DNA of 64,000 bases from Lachnospiraceae bacterium UBA4338 (GCA_002393735.1 DGTK01000002.1:1-64000); one strand, 5' to 3'. Positions 1 through 6,669 are shown, numbered from the stretch's first letter. Notes: generated by a model not told the origin, from the letters alone. Translations and numbers: made by a program.

Positions 1-171
1 CTTCGGATGTTTCACATCTATAAAAACATCATATTTCGTCTTTCCACTACCGGCTACAATTGCAGAATAGCAATCTTTCCCATTATCATGTACTTCAAGA
101 ACTTTATTCTGTTTGTAATACTCTATAGCTCTCCAAACAATCTTCTTTGGAGCCTTTTCTACAATACCCAT
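1..171 (-). CDS. Partial gene, N-terminal 57 residues of an unidentified protein
   Basis: An open frame runs from an ATG at 171, preceded by the Shine-Dalgarno-like GGAGAGAG, to the window edge with no stop, so only the N-terminus is visible. It begins MGIVEKAPKKIVWRAIEYYK. It starts 11 bases after the hsdS stop on the same strand, so it may be co-transcribed with the restriction-modification genes. The pattern of aromatic helix, then a strand ending GSGKTKYDVFIDV, recalls the N-terminus of SWIM zinc-finger proteins, but the diagnostic CxCxnCxH would lie outside the window. That family guess is inference; the coding call is firmer. Confidence 0.55.
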   Translation of the reverse strand, partial: MGIVEKAPKKIVWRAIEYYKQNKVLEVHDNGKDCYSAIVAGSGKTKYDVFIDVKHPK

Positions 172-182
172 ACTCTCTCCTT

Positions 183-1454
183 TTATGCTGCGTTTGTATC
201 GACAACTTTTGATTTGTCGACTTGTTTTACAAACTCTGCAAACTTTTCTTGTTCTTCAATAGGAGGAACAACAATCTTTGTCTTTTTAATTTCACCCAAG
301 TGCAGATTAGGAACTCCTATCCCCTTCAAGCTACTATCAAACTGCTGTTTCGTTTCAACGGAATTAACCGCCGAACACAAATACTCTGATGTTACCAAAC
401 CTAATGGACGAAGAAGAGCTAAACTTACATAAATGTCAAACACTTCATCTTTATCAACAATTGCAGCGACTCCTGTTGTACCATTTTTTGCTAGCAAGAC
501 ATCGCCTTTTCTTGGACTAATTCTTTTATAAAGTTCATTGTGTAACTCTTCAGGTATATATTTTAGATGGGTCCAGTCTATCTTACCCGAAGTAACATCT
601 TTTGATGACAAAAATTTGTATCCATTAATTGTATCCTCAGTGTATGTTGGTGTTTGATGAGTACCATCTTTGATTGGCTCACATACATCCTGTAAAGTCA
701 TCACATCATAATCAAATTTGTTATCATTTATCGAACCAAAGAGCTCGACAAATCGGGCTTTGATAAGATTGTCTAAATCTACTAATTCCCTTTCTCTTTT
801 ATCAATAACCCCTTGTACCTTATCAAGAACATCACAAATTCTATACTGTTCTTCTAATGGCGCAATCGGTATGATTGTAGATTTTAACTGAGTTTTATTG
901 AACTTCAACATAGAAGTTCCTGATGAAATAGACATCAAAAGTCCCTGTCCAAATGGCGACTTAAACATGTAATACATGTATTTGTTGTATTCATTATGTG
1001 TCATCCTAACCATGACTGTATTTGATGCCAGTGTCATAGGTCTTTTTAAGTCAGGAACGATAAAAACCTTTCCAATCGAACCAATATTACTAAGAATCAA
1101 TTCTCCACCATATAGGTTGGAATTCTCCAAAAATTTGTATCCATGTTCATCTGTATAAGTCAAATTCTTAGAGAATCCATTTGAGAAATCTGCCGTTTTA
1201 ACCATGACCGCATAATTTTCATCATTGGTGATAAGTACATTTTCTTTTAGAGATGCAAAGCTACCACTAGCGACATAATCTGTTACCTTCATGGCATAAT
1301 CGCCTAATCTGCACCATTCCCATCCTTTCGGTAGCCTTCTTGGGATATCTCTATCTTCTATCTGTTCCAAAGGTTTTTCTTCGCGTAGTGTTCCTTCTTT
1401 AATAGCAGTTTTTTTCTCTGCCTGTATTTCTTCAATTAGTTCCTTTGCGTTCAT
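183..1454 (-). CDS. hsdS: Type I restriction-modification specificity subunit HsdS
   Basis: This 423-residue protein has the usual HsdS layout: two target recognition domains, each followed by a conserved helical spacer. The first half carries LPKGWEWCRLGDY, a typical opening of a recognition domain, and ends at APLEEQYRICDVLDKV. The second runs from about residue 245 and ends at VPPIEEQEKFAEFVKQVDKS. The paired PLEEQ and PIEEQ segments mark the helices that bind HsdM. In the holoenzyme it dictates the DNA sequence methylated or cut. It lies 35 bases behind hsdM. The length is normal, so it looks intact; the recognised sequence cannot be read from the protein. Confidence 0.93.
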   Translation of the reverse strand: MNAKELIEEIQAEKKTAIKEGTLREEKPLEQIEDRDIPRRLPKGWEWCRLGDYAMKVTDYVASGSFASLKENVLITNDENYAVMVKTADFSNGFSKNLTYTDEHGYKFLENSNLYGGELILSNIGSIGKVFIVPDLKRPMTLASNTVMVRMTHNEYNKYMYYMFKSPFGQGLLMSISSGTSMLKFNKTQLKSTIIPIAPLEEQYRICDVLDKVQGVIDKRERELVDLDNLIKARFVELFGSINDNKFDYDVMTLQDVCEPIKDGTHQTPTYTEDTINGYKFLSSKDVTSGKIDWTHLKYIPEELHNELYKRISPRKGDVLLAKNGTTGVAAIVDKDEVFDIYVSLALLRPLGLVTSEYLCSAVNSVETKQQFDSSLKGIGVPNLHLGEIKKTKIVVPPIEEQEKFAEFVKQVDKSKVVDTNAA

Positions 1455-1489
1455 ACATCATCCCTACAAATCTCAATTTATGAGACCTT

Positions 1490-2989
1490 TCATTTCCCTA
1501 ATAATTTACGTAATTCTGCAGTTTCTTTTTCTATTTCTGCGTTTAACTTTTCAATTTCGTCAAGTATCTCTTCTGTCGGTGGATATTCCACAGCAACATA
1601 TTCAGTCTTTTTATATTTGTTAATAGACAAATCATAATCATTATTACGTATTTCATCTACCGGCACCATAAAACTTTGTTCTGTTCGTTCTCTCTTATCT
1701 TCCTTATCAAGATTATGAAAACGCTTAACAATATCCGGTATATCATTATCATTTATAGGACTTCTCTTATCATCAAGACTGAATCCATCTGATTTCATAT
1801 CATAAAACCAAACATTATCTGTTCCACCAGCGTTGGTCTTAGTAAAAACTAGAACTGCCGTAGAAACACCTGCGTATGGTTTAAATACACCTGAAGGCAT
1901 GGATATTACTGCAATAAGATGTTGATTCTCAACAAGTTCTTTACGTAAAGCTTTATGTGCTGCACTGCTTCCAAATAAAACTCCATCTGGAACAATTGAA
2001 GCACATCTTCCACCAACTTTAAGCATCTTTGTAAATAAAGCCATAAACAATAATTCAGTTTTTCTTGTTTTACAAAGAGCCAACAAATCCTTGCTAATTT
2101 CTTCCTGGAAAACACTGCCTGTAAAAGGTGGATTTGCCATTATGAGCGTATACTCATCTCTTTCTGTATTATCTCCAGAAAGGGAATCCTGATATTTGAT
2201 GTTCGGATTCTCAACACCATGAAGCATCATGTTCATTGCTCCGATTCGAAGCATAGACTGATCGGTATCAAAACCAGAAAACATTTCAGTTTTGTAATAC
2301 TTAAGATTCTCATTTTTCATTAAATCTTTTTTGTAGTGCTCTGATACATAAGCTGCTGAAGATAACAAGAAACCTGCACTACCCATCGCAGGATCAAGAA
2401 TTTTATCTGACAACGTTGGTTCCATTAAATCAACAATCATATTTATGATATGACGTGGTGTTCTAAACTGTCCGTTTTCTCCTGCTGCAGCTATTTTGCC
2501 AAGAAGATATTCATAGACATCGCCCATGATGTCTTTATTATTCATATCCATTGCGTCGATTCCATCTACAACCTTTGCAAGTACCTTCGGTGTAGGAATA
2601 AGGAAAACTGTATCTTTCATATAACGACTAAAAGCTGTATCTTTTCCTTCACCTATAGTCTTGATAAACGGAAAAACATACATCTGAATATTTGAAAGCA
2701 TTTCACTTGGTTCAAAATTATGAAATACATTCCAACGTAAGTTGTTATAATCTGTTTCTACTCTTGGATTCTCGCTAATTACACATATTCCTTCTTTGAA
2801 TACCTTGTTTTTAAGTGGAACTCCGAGAACATTAGCATTAGCCTCTGCTTTGAGCTGATTATCATCAAGAAGTTTCATAAACATCAGATATGTAATCTGT
2901 TCAAGAACTGTAATCGGACTTGTTATTCCACCTGTCCATATGGTGTCCCAGATAGAATCTACTTTGTTTTTCATTTCACCAGTAATCAT
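1490..2989 (-). CDS. hsdM: Type I restriction-modification DNA methyltransferase subunit HsdM
   Basis: This is an N6-adenine methyltransferase of 499 residues. An N-terminal HsdM helical domain (about 1-140) precedes the SAM-binding motif I, DPAMGSAGFL at 199-208, and the catalytic motif NPPF at 286-289. The segment GQFRTPRHII near 174 is also characteristic of the family. With HsdS it forms the modification enzyme; a complete restriction system also needs HsdR, which is not in the window. The gene is first in the visible group. A possible -10 (TATAAT on the minus strand at 3110-3115) lies upstream but has no convincing -35. C-terminal residues form a Glu/Lys-rich coiled coil. Confidence 0.95.
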   Translation of the reverse strand: MITGEMKNKVDSIWDTIWTGGITSPITVLEQITYLMFMKLLDDNQLKAEANANVLGVPLKNKVFKEGICVISENPRVETDYNNLRWNVFHNFEPSEMLSNIQMYVFPFIKTIGEGKDTAFSRYMKDTVFLIPTPKVLAKVVDGIDAMDMNNKDIMGDVYEYLLGKIAAAGENGQFRTPRHIINMIVDLMEPTLSDKILDPAMGSAGFLLSSAAYVSEHYKKDLMKNENLKYYKTEMFSGFDTDQSMLRIGAMNMMLHGVENPNIKYQDSLSGDNTERDEYTLIMANPPFTGSVFQEEISKDLLALCKTRKTELLFMALFTKMLKVGGRCASIVPDGVLFGSSAAHKALRKELVENQHLIAVISMPSGVFKPYAGVSTAVLVFTKTNAGGTDNVWFYDMKSDGFSLDDKRSPINDNDIPDIVKRFHNLDKEDKRERTEQSFMVPVDEIRNNDYDLSINKYKKTEYVAVEYPPTEEILDEIEKLNAEIEKETAELRKLLGK

Positions 2990-3024
2990 TTTTATATCCT
3001 TTCATTCAATGATTTATTTTATGT

Positions 3025-3056
3025 AATAAAAATGAGCCAAACATACAATTTGGCTC
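3025..3056 (-). terminator. Hairpin terminator between Sel1-repeat gene and hsdM
   Basis: GAGCCAAA and TTTGGCTC form an 8-bp stem (3034-3056), followed on the minus strand by a U-rich run (ATTTTTATT). It would end transcripts of the 3162-3854 gene before hsdM. Confidence 0.7.
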
Positions 3057-3161
3057 ACGTTATTTAACCTAAAATATCCCCAATGTAACGATCCCCAAAA
3101 ACATTAAATATTATATCATATTTTATCCCATATTTACACACTTTTAGGCTTTTTTAACCTT

Positions 3162-3854
3162 TCATTCCTTAATAAATACCACCTTATTCTCCCCCTCCTC
3201 ATATTTAACATTTTCATGTATTTCCTCCAGTGCTTTTGCTGCATATTCACGGTACATGTCATCCGGGGCCCAGAGGTCCGGCGGGGATTTTACGATTTGG
3301 TCAAGAATTATTGCCGCTTTAAGCAGATTTTGCTTAACATACTTGCCGAAAGCATACATCTCGGCCAGATAATACCAGGACCTGATATCATGTGGGGAAC
3401 ACATGAAGAAGTTGTATGCCATCTCGAAATTCTGAACCTCATCTTCAAGCAGAACCTGACCTATGGTGGAATAAACATATTCCAGTTCCTCCGGCTGTTT
3501 GCCCTCATCAAGTGCAGTCTTTAAAGTAAGTTTGTAGAATTCCAGTGCCAGTTTCAAATCCTTGGTAAGTCCGTACCTGATGCCCTCTTTTACGTCATAC
3601 TGACGATATGACCCCATCATCAGATAATCCCCTGGTCTAAAATCCCCGAATCCCCTTTCATATGCCATCTCAAAATACTTGCATCCCTTTGGCTGGTCGG
3701 CTTCAATATAGGAATTGCCCTCGAAATGCATATATCCAATCCTGTAATATGCTTCTGCTGCGCACTCCTCAATATTGGTTGCAGCCATATAGAGAGTATA
3801 GGCTTTTTCATATTCGTGATTTGCTTCATATTGTTTGGCTTTTTCAAGTAACAT
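3162..3854 (-). CDS. Sel1/TPR-like repeat protein
   Basis: This 230-residue protein is made of repeated helical pairs of the tetratricopeptide/Sel1 type: segments such as AYYRIGYMHFEG, LALEFYKLTLKTALDEG, WYYLAEMYAFGKYV and KAAIILDQIV follow the A-x-x-L-G-x-x-Y pattern. No signal peptide or membrane segment is visible, so it is probably cytosolic. Proteins of this type are scaffolds for protein-protein contacts; no partner can be named. It stands alone, with a hairpin terminator after it and a repeat-rich gap before it. The N-terminal MLLEKAKQYEANHEYEKAY begins the first helix directly, which supports the chosen start. Confidence 0.75.
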   Translation of the reverse strand: MLLEKAKQYEANHEYEKAYTLYMAATNIEECAAEAYYRIGYMHFEGNSYIEADQPKGCKYFEMAYERGFGDFRPGDYLMMGSYRQYDVKEGIRYGLTKDLKLALEFYKLTLKTALDEGKQPEELEYVYSTIGQVLLEDEVQNFEMAYNFFMCSPHDIRSWYYLAEMYAFGKYVKQNLLKAAIILDQIVKSPPDLWAPDDMYREYAAKALEEIHENVKYEEGENKVVFIKE

Positions 3855-3964
3855 ATTATCGCCCCCTTATGTTCGCCGGTGTTTTGGACTAATTTTATGA
3901 TTCCCTTACATTACTGATTTTCTCACACATTGAGTCCCATAAATGGGATTTTGGGCATAAAAAT

Positions 3965-3988
3965 GCCTCCATGTATAAACACGGAGGC
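3965..3988. terminator. Hairpin with flanking A and T runs
   Basis: GCCTCC and GGAGGC pair across a 12-base loop. AAAAAT precedes and TTTGTCATTTTT follows, so it could terminate in either direction. It sits at the left edge of the 33-bp repeat array, and no intact gene leads directly into it. Confidence 0.45.
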
Positions 3989-3991
3989 TTT

Positions 3992-4104
3992 GTCATTTTT
4001 AAGAGGGTTGTCAGCTGGATTTTTGTCATTTTTCAAAGGATTTCATTTATGGTTTTGTCATTTTTAAGAGGTTTGCCAGCTGGATTTTTGTCATTTTTAA
4101 GAGG
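3992..4104 (+). repeat. Tandem array, four units of about 33 bp
   Basis: GTCATTTTTAAGAGG or a close variant recurs at 3992, 4025, 4057 and 4090, spaced 33, 32 and 33 bases. Units 1 and 3 also share the second half (CAGCTGGATTTTT). Read on the minus strand the units give short peptides such as KNPAGKPLKND, but unit 2 has a stop. The repeats are adjacent with no unique spacers, so this is a minisatellite-like array and not a CRISPR. Confidence 0.75.
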
Positions 4105-4110
4105 ATACAG

Positions 4111-4135
4111 GATAATTCGGAATTTCCGAATTATC
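4111..4135. repeat. Palindrome 1 (core TTCGGAATTTCCGAA)
   Basis: A 12-bp arm, one central base and a 12-bp arm form a perfect inverted repeat. GGATACA and TGTATCC further out extend it with small mismatches. The same 15-base core recurs in palindrome 2, about 128 bases away. It could be an operator, a hairpin in RNA, or the end of a small mobile element. Confidence 0.7.
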
Positions 4136-4238
4136 TCTTTGTATCCTAATTTTACCAAGTTATCAGCCTTAGAAAGCTTGCTTTTTTAAATCAATACCAC
4201 ATCACAGTATCTTCTGTAGGGATCTTGCCCTCATATTG

Positions 4239-4263
4239 AACTGTTCGGAATTTCCGAACAGTT
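4239..4263. repeat. Palindrome 2 (core TTCGGAATTTCCGAA)
   Basis: This is a second perfect 12+1+12 inverted repeat with the same core as palindrome 1 but different outer arms (AACTG / CAGTT). On the minus strand an open frame crosses it and ends with IPTEDTVMWY and a stop near 4191. It resembles a gene tail, but no full gene is present. Confidence 0.7.
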
Positions 4264-4431
4264 ATATCAAACTCTCAAAATAAGTCCATTTCAAAAATTT
4301 TGGTAGTATTGTATATACCCACGGCCCATTTTGAACACCCTTAAACAACAAACCCTTATATATTGCTTAATTGACCATTGTGGATAATAACGAAGGATTT
4401 TTAAAACGCCCGAAATCGGCAAAAATACACA

Positions 4432-4460
4432 TTGCGTTCTTATTTTTTATGTGATAATAT
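4432..4460 (+). promoter_or_regulatory. Toxin A promoter
   Basis: TTGCGT (4432-4437), 17 bases, then TAATAT (4455-4460). The element is conserved at the same place in copy B. The RNA would start near 4467 and carry a leader of about 83 bases. In that leader CCTCCC (4494-4499) can pair with the Shine-Dalgarno GGGAGG (4536-4541), which would hide the ribosome site. Confidence 0.6.
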
Positions 4461-4549
4461 CTTGCGTATGAAGCACCTGTGACGAGGTGGTAGCCTCCCG
4501 AGTCTATCAAACCGGCTTGCCGGAATTCGTAGGAAGGGAGGTGGTGAAT

Positions 4550-4669
4550 ATGACAGATTTTGAGATTATTATGATCTTACTGGAAGTAGTTGGCTTGCCA
4601 ATTACAACTGGAATCTTTCTTATTACACTGCTTACTTTTCTCGACAAGAGAAATAAGAAGCGAAAATAA
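4550..4669 (+). CDS. Small hydrophobic peptide, candidate type I toxin (copy A)
   Basis: The 39-residue peptide opens MTDFEIIMILLEVVG, has one membrane-spanning segment (about 6-31) and ends in a basic tail, DKRNKKRK. That plan (short acidic start with a YE/FE motif, single helix, Lys/Arg tail) matches the TxpA and holin-like toxin peptides of Firmicutes, which damage the membrane when overproduced. The ATG was chosen because GGGAGGTGG lies just upstream; a longer frame from 4487 would be untranslated leader. A convergent antisense RNA overlaps its 3' end, as in txpA/ratA. The family call is by pattern; toxicity is inferred. Confidence 0.75.
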   Translation: MTDFEIIMILLEVVGLPITTGIFLITLLTFLDKRNKKRK

Positions 4670-4768
4670 AAAAAATGCCTCTCTCGTCTGCGAAACGAGA
4701 GAGGCTGTGCTCGTAAGAGCATAACACCTTAATCGTGAGGCATCCACTTTGGAGCGGGTGCTTCTCTT
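4664..4768 (-). ncRNA. Candidate antisense RNA antitoxin (copy A)
   Basis: Transcription from the minus-strand promoter at 4775-4803 would start near 4768 and end at the strong hairpin 4677-4705 (CCTCTCTCGT / ACGAGAGAGG), which is followed on the minus strand by a long U run. The RNA of about 105 bases would be complementary to the end of the toxin mRNA. The U run lies only on this side of the hairpin, which fixes the direction of the terminator. Confidence 0.7.
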
Positions 4769-4774
4769 ATTTAC

Positions 4775-4803
4775 AATCTAACACTTTTCTATAAATCTTT
4801 CAA
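4775..4803 (-). promoter_or_regulatory. Antitoxin RNA promoter, copy A
   Basis: Minus strand: TTGAAA (4798-4803), 17 bases, TAGATT (4775-4780). The same boxes and spacing recur in copy B and in the solitary third copy. Confidence 0.65.
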
Positions 4804-5059
4804 GCATTTTATAAAAATAGGAACCTGTCGTAACAAGTCCCTTACAAAAGCCTAACGCTTTTAGATGATAACAATATGATAATTAATAAATCCACAATTG
4901 TCAACTTACCTATCATGTCAGTCTCCCGCTCACTATGTTATTTTCAGCCACCAAGAGTTGTTATACAATAATCATGGCTAAGTATCAACATGCGCGTTCT
5001 CTATCCCCAATTCCTAATTTTCTCCTAATATAAATAATTGCCTTACTGACTTTTCCAGG

Positions 5060-5080
5060 TAAAAGAAACAGTAAACATTA
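5060..5080 (+). repeat. 21-bp direct repeat, left copy
   Basis: AAAAGAAACAGTAAACATTA (5061-5080), with one more matching T before it, recurs exactly at 5767-5787. The two copies enclose the XRE gene. This could be a target duplication or a recombination site. Confidence 0.8.
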
Positions 5081-5083
5081 TTC

Positions 5084-5716
5084 TCAAACTAAATCTTCAA
5101 CCCGGCAATGAAGCACTGTAGCAAGTGCTATAACACTTTCAGCAGAGGCCTTGCTAATACTTTTTGCCCCAGACTCATACTGCTGAAGAGTCCTTATATT
5201 AACTCCTGAGTCTGCCGCAAGCTGCGCCTGAGTCATTCCAAGTCCTTTGCGATATGCCTGTAATCTGTTTATTGCATTTCGGCTGTTATATAAATCCATA
5301 ATTACTTCTACCGCTTTATCTTCAGAAGCTGTATGAAGCGCCGGATACATATTAAGCAGGTCTTTGGTTTTAATTACATTAATTATATTACTAAATGACT
5401 TATTACAAAACCACTGATAATAAGCCAGTATATATCCAATCCAGTAATACTCTTCAGTGCTATACTTTACTATCGCCTTAGGCCACTCTCTTTGTATGCC
5501 ACACTTATTACATAAATCCTGAAAAAGTTCAGTACCACTTCTTCCACATACCACCATCGGATCACCTTTTCCGAATCTGTCCGCATATCCACTTATCACA
5601 AACATCGCCAGGGCTTTATCAACATCAAACCCACATGCATCATGCGCATATTCTGTCAATTCACCCAGATTCATCATTGCATCACTTAAATACATTTTAT
5701 TATAAGCGTGTACCAT
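5084..5716 (-). CDS. XRE-family DNA-binding protein with an uncharacterised N-terminal domain
   Basis: The 210-residue protein ends in a classic helix-turn-helix of the Cro/XRE type (about 150-206), with GMTQAQLAADSGVNIRTLQQYE as the core. The first 140 residues form a separate helical domain with no motif I can name. They contain ELTEYAHDACGF and GYADRFGKGDPMVV, a pattern I associate with Clostridia proteins found near toxin-like DUF3990/DUF3791 genes, though none is visible here. The gene lies between two near-identical toxin-antitoxin repeats and exactly between two 21-bp direct repeats, so it looks like inserted cargo. It may act as a repressor; its target is unknown. Confidence 0.75.
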   Translation of the reverse strand: MVHAYNKMYLSDAMMNLGELTEYAHDACGFDVDKALAMFVISGYADRFGKGDPMVVCGRSGTELFQDLCNKCGIQREWPKAIVKYSTEEYYWIGYILAYYQWFCNKSFSNIINVIKTKDLLNMYPALHTASEDKAVEVIMDLYNSRNAINRLQAYRKGLGMTQAQLAADSGVNIRTLQQYESGAKSISKASAESVIALATVLHCRVEDLV

Positions 5717-5766
5717 TTATAATCCTTTCTTATCTGGTGATAATCCAAATAATTTCGTTGCTGACA

Positions 5767-5787
5767 TAAAAGAAACAGTAAACATTA
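5767..5787 (+). repeat. 21-bp direct repeat, right copy
   Basis: This is the exact partner of 5060-5080. CTGAC also occurs shortly before each copy (5046-5050 and 5761-5765). Confidence 0.8.
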
Positions 5788-5823
5788 AAAAATATGCCTC
5801 TCTCGTCGGCCAACGGGAGAGGC
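5786..5823 (-). terminator. Extra antitoxin-type terminator hairpin (relic)
   Basis: The hairpin at 5795-5823 (GCCTCTC... / GGGAGAGGC) resembles the antitoxin RNA terminators and has a minus-strand U run after it. It follows the terminator of the solitary antitoxin RNA. It is probably a leftover of a fourth copy or a back-up terminator. Confidence 0.55.
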
Positions 5824-5844
5824 AATAAGAGAAACGTTAAGCAT

Positions 5845-5951
5845 AAATAAAAATGCTTCTCTCGTCTGCAACACGAGAGAGGCTGTGCTCTTTATAAGAG
5901 CTAACACCCTATTCCCGGAAAGCCTCTTTCTTTGAAGAAGGTGCTATGCTT
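5845..5951 (-). ncRNA. Solitary antitoxin-type antisense RNA without a toxin gene
   Basis: A complete antitoxin RNA unit is present. The promoter boxes are TTGAAA (5981-5986) and TAGATT (5958-5963) with 17 bases between. The body is about 105 bases, and the terminator hairpin at 5855-5883 is followed by a U run. No small toxin ORF precedes it on the plus strand. Its body resembles copies A and B mainly in the terminator stem, the GTGCTCT... loop region and the 5' end, so it might bind their toxin mRNAs in trans or be a decaying remnant. Confidence 0.6.
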
Positions 5952-5957
5952 ATTTAT

Positions 5958-5986
5958 AATCTAGCATTTTCAAAATACTATTTCAA
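5958..5986 (-). promoter_or_regulatory. Promoter of the solitary antitoxin RNA (copy C)
   Basis: Minus strand TTGAAA, 17-base spacer, TAGATT. The spacer sequence has diverged while both boxes and their distance are kept, which suggests the promoter is still under selection. Confidence 0.6.
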
Positions 5987-6153
5987 GGGAAGTTAGAAGA
6001 AAAACAGGAGTTACGAAAATTTTGGTAGTATTGTATATACCCAAGGCCTATTTTGAACACCCTCAAACACCAAACCCTTATATAGAGCCTAATTGACCAT
6101 TGTGGATAATAACGAAGGATTTTTAAAACGCCCGAAATCGGCAAAATTACGCA

Positions 6154-6182
6154 TTGCGTTCTTATTTTTTATGTGATAATAT
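6154..6182 (+). promoter_or_regulatory. Toxin B promoter
   Basis: TTGCGT (6154-6159), 17 bases, TAATAT (6177-6182), identical to the copy A elements. The leader again places CCTCCC where it can pair with the GGGAGG of the ribosome site. Confidence 0.6.
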
Positions 6183-6271
6183 CTTGCGTATGAAGCACCT
6201 GTGACGAGGTGGTAGCCTCCCGAGCTTATCAAACCGGCTTGCCGGAATACGTAGGAAGGGAGGTGGTGAAT

Positions 6272-6385
6272 ATGACAGATTATGAGATCATTATGATCTT
6301 GCTGGATGTAGTTGGCTTGCCAATTACATCTGGCATCTTTATTATTTCACTGCTTACTTTTCTCGACAAGAGAAAAAAGAAGTAA
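6272..6385 (+). CDS. Small hydrophobic peptide, candidate type I toxin (copy B)
   Basis: The 37-residue peptide opens MTDYEIIMILLDVVG, with one membrane helix (about 6-31) and the tail DKRKKK. It differs from copy A by conservative changes (F4Y, E12D, T20S, L24I, T26S) and a shorter tail. Substitutions that keep the hydrophobic and basic pattern suggest selection on the peptide and not a decaying duplicate. Start choice and ribosome site (GGGAGGTGG) are as in copy A. The MTxYE opening is even closer to TxpA-type peptides. Its mRNA end is overlapped by its own antisense RNA. Confidence 0.75.
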   Translation: MTDYEIIMILLDVVGLPITSGIFIISLLTFLDKRKKK

Positions 6386-6490
6386 AAAAATAAGCCTCTC
6401 TCGTCTGCAGAACGAGAGAGGCATAGCTCTTTCTAAGAGCTAAAAGTATCTCTTTCGTGAGGCATCCACTTTGGAGCGGGTGCTTCTCTT
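6384..6490 (-). ncRNA. Candidate antisense RNA antitoxin (copy B)
   Basis: The promoter boxes are TTGAAA (6520-6525) and TAGATT (6497-6502), 17 bases apart, on the minus strand. The RNA would start near 6490 and end at the hairpin 6394-6422 plus a U run. The middle of the RNA differs from copy A, while promoter and terminator are conserved, so pairing specificity could have diverged. Confidence 0.7.
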
Positions 6491-6496
6491 ATTTAC

Positions 6497-6525
6497 AATC
6501 TAACACTTTTCTTTAAATCTTTCAA
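6497..6525 (-). promoter_or_regulatory. Antitoxin RNA promoter, copy B
   Basis: Minus strand TTGAAA, 17-base spacer, TAGATT; identical boxes to copies A and C. Confidence 0.65.
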
Positions 6526-6540
6526 GCATTTTAAAAAAAA

Positions 6541-6642
6541 GACGAACTCTATCACCAGGCTGACGAAGAAATGTATGTGAATAAAAAGGCGAAAAAAGAA
6601 AAAGGCGAGACCTCTCATATCAAGTCTCAGCCTTCAGCTTAA
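6541..6642 (+). pseudogene. Fragment resembling the C-terminal end of a GGDEF gene
   Basis: In frame +1 from 6541 the DNA reads DELYHQADEEMYVNKKAKKE and on to a stop at 6640-6642. The motif LxxQADxxMYxxKxxxK is the usual end of a GGDEF (diguanylate cyclase) domain. Nothing upstream continues the domain; the frame is cut where repeat copy B ends. The call is inferred from a short match and could be chance, but the motif is distinctive. Confidence 0.55.
6584..6634 (-). terminator. Terminator of the DUF3592-type gene
   Basis: Minus strand: AAGGCTGAGAC pairs with GTCTCGCCTT with one bulge (6602-6634) and is followed by GCCTTTTTCTTTTTT-type U-rich sequence. Confidence 0.7.
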
Positions 6643-6669
6643 ATCATAATAAAGGGGTAAGTTCAACTT

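Larger units (their letters stand above)
4294..4811 (+). repeat. Long direct repeat, copy A, with a type I toxin-antitoxin cassette
   Basis: About 518 bases here match 6016-6533 closely and in the same order: an upstream block, promoter, structured leader, small ORF, hairpin, and antisense promoter. The offset is 1722 bases at the toxin start codon and at both promoters. Identity is visibly high, with scattered substitutions and small compensating indels. The two copies flank the XRE gene and a solitary third antitoxin RNA. Confidence 0.85.
6016..6533 (+). repeat. Long direct repeat, copy B, with a type I toxin-antitoxin cassette
   Basis: This is the partner of 4294-4811, in the same orientation 1722 bases away. 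Its right edge (about 6533) is followed within a few bases by a frame that reads as the end of a GGDEF protein, so the repeat seems to have landed in, or caused a deletion of, an older gene. Confidence 0.85.

Noticed and set aside
7..432. Plus-strand ORF opposite hsdS and the gene at the window start
   Set aside because: It overlaps hsdS and the partial gene, both of which have ribosome sites and family motifs or a sensible order on the minus strand.
3103..3140. hsdM promoter
   Set aside because: A TATAAT-like box is present at 3110-3115, but the upstream -35 matches only half of the consensus, and a terminator hairpin lies between it and hsdM.
3992..4104. Possible CRISPR array from regular 33-base periodicity
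   Set aside because: The units are contiguous and the supposed spacers are themselves repeated; no cas genes are present.
3971..4189. Plus-strand ORF over the repeat array
   Set aside because: It is a by-product of the tandem repeat; it has no ribosome site and a repeated hydrophobic pattern.
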